Shown piece by piece: positions 5,105 to 5,970 of a DNA stretch of 5,970 nucleotides (the stretch's first letter is position 1; each line of letters opens with the position of its first letter). Made by a program: the position numbers and the translations under genes. Source of the stretch: DASVSL01 sp036388095. GTDB taxonomy: Bacteria > Patescibacteriota > Saccharimonadia > Saccharimonadales > Saccharimonadaceae. The DNA lies in assembly GCA_036388095.1 (NCBI GenBank), contig DASVSL010000030.1:1-5970 (forward strand). Reading direction: 5' to 3'. Under the pieces are notes generated by a model, which had not been told where the DNA came from, made no database searches, and saw only the letters and a program-made list of their open reading frames with translations.

Positions 5105-5970
5105 ATGGACGTCCTCTGGGGACTCATCACGGTCGATTGGGGGTGGTTTGTGCCGCTCCTGCTCACCTTCATCATCGTCGGCATCTTCATCGCAATTGCC
5201 GTCGTGTTCGGTCGCAAAGTCCCGTTCTTGTGGCTGCTGCCAGCCATTCTGCTCGCGTGGGGAAAGCCCGATTGGAACTTTCATGGTGGCTTTTTCGGCA
5301 ACCTCATCGGGTTCATCGTGTGGGTTGTGTTTTGGGGGACGGTCGTCTACGCCATGTCGACAATCTTCAAAGACAGCCCGACATGGCGCCCGAAGTTGCC
5401 GCTGCAGCTGCTGCTCGGTTTCATCGGCCTACTGCTAGTGTTGACTGTCTTGTCGAGCCTGAACGGATCGCCGGAAACGTCGACGCAGACAGCGGTCGTG
5501 ACGAGTGTCCCGAGCGAGACGGTCGCCCCCGAGGTTCCCGACAACTGCCCTCCGGGGGAGACGAAGTATCTCGGTCCTGAAGATTCCGATGCCTGTTACG
5601 CGCCCGAGGATCAAGAGGAATCGCCGTCGCCCGCACCGCAACCCAGCGGTGGAGTCGACTGCCAAGAAGGGCATTACGTCTCGTTCGACCGCTCCCCAGC
5701 GGCGCGGCAAGCCCGGCTCGCGCTCACCGACGAGTTCAACGGTCGCATTCCGGATGTGGAAGCGTTTCGGGACATCGTGGCGCGATTGGCGATGCACGAA
5801 ACGGGTACGTTCTTTAAGGCCTACGTCAAGAGCCCCTGGCAACAGAAGGGCGACAACGTGCTCACCGAGCGGAACATCGCCGACGGCCACGATTGTTACG
5901 GCCCCGTTGCCATCAGGGCGTACAATGACTGGCTGCCGTCGTGGCAGCGCGCCGACATCTCGCCCGACGG
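5105..5970 (+). CDS. Multi-pass membrane protein with exported cysteine-containing domain (3' partial), family unknown
   Basis: The frame is open from ATG 5105 to the window end (288 full codons, no stop). AAAGGA (5092-5097) lies 7 bases upstream, and the preceding frame ends 32 bases before the start, so it is probably in the same operon. Hydrophobic segments are at about residues 13-35, 40-52 (short), 63-84 and 99-118. A Ser/Thr/Pro/Glu-rich linker (119-145) follows. Next come a segment with Cys148 and Cys164 (NCPPGETKYLGPEDSDACY), a second Pro-rich linker (171-183), and a domain from about 184 with Cys186 and Cys264 (GHDCYG). The four spaced cysteines and the linkers suggest the part after the last helix is outside the membrane and may form disulfides. 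HETGTFFKAY (231-240) and the aromatic-rich RAYNDWLPSW (271-280) are distinctive, but I recognise no enzyme motif. A role in a secretion or surface complex is possible but unsupported. Confidence 0.8.
   Translation, partial: MDVLWGLITVDWGWFVPLLLTFIIVGIFIAIAVVFGRKVPFLWLLPAILLAWGKPDWNFHGGFFGNLIGFIVWVVFWGTVVYAMSTIFKDSPTWRPKLPLQLLLGFIGLLLVLTVLSSLNGSPETSTQTAVVTSVPSETVAPEVPDNCPPGETKYLGPEDSDACYAPEDQEESPSPAPQPSGGVDCQEGHYVSFDRSPAARQARLALTDEFNGRIPDVEAFRDIVARLAMHETGTFFKAYVKSPWQQKGDNVLTERNIADGHDCYGPVAIRAYNDWLPSWQRADISPD

Noticed and set aside
5137..5580. Plus-strand frames of 147 and 96 codons inside the membrane-protein region
   Set aside because: They are out of frame with the ATG 5105 gene, which has a ribosome site and clear transmembrane pattern.
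1..5970. CRISPR array, tRNA gene, insertion sequence ends
   Set aside because: No regularly spaced direct repeats with unique spacers, no cloverleaf with matching acceptor stem, and no transposase or terminal inverted repeats were seen on either strand.

Overview
The window looks like bacterial chromosome in which a short conserved translation operon meets what is probably an accessory region. The base composition is moderately GC-rich, UGG is used for Trp, and UAA, UAG and UGA all serve as stops, so there is no sign of UGA reassignment. Ribosome binding sites share a CGAAAGGA core. A short IF-2 with almost no N-terminal extension, an S1-repeat gene directly upstream of infB (where nusA usually sits), and a surface protein ending in a TGP-membrane-Arg tail would fit a reduced-genome lineage such as Saccharibacteria/Patescibacteria. 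That placement is an inference and not certain.

Layout. (1) Bases 2-388: the C-terminal end of a surface protein with TolA-like Lys/Ala/Glu/Gln repeats and a divergent sorting-type tail. (2) Bases 389-561: a promoter candidate and an unusual leader in which the Shine-Dalgarno is separated from the ATG by a hairpin. (3) Bases 562-3410: a four-repeat S1 protein and translation initiation factor IF-2, 23 bases apart and clearly one operon. (4) Bases 3411-3925: about 515 bases without a convincing protein gene. They hold the infB terminator, an excellent promoter whose -35 overlaps that terminator, a roughly 270-base structured segment that is probably an untranslated RNA, a long hairpin, and a second promoter candidate. 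(5) Bases 3926-5970: a coiled-coil then Pro/Ala/Ser/Thr-rich protein, a short overlapping reading frame that may be its displaced C-terminus, and the start of a multi-pass membrane protein with an exported, cysteine-containing domain that runs off the window.

The S1 protein and IF-2 would both act in translation initiation. The genes after 3926 have no recognised family. Their lysine codon choice (almost all AAG, against mostly AAA in the S1/infB operon) and their arrangement suggest an acquired or envelope/secretion-type gene cluster. The most interesting unexplained elements are the RNA segment at 3492-3763, the hairpin inside the S1 gene's initiation region, and the frame switch near 4916-4929.
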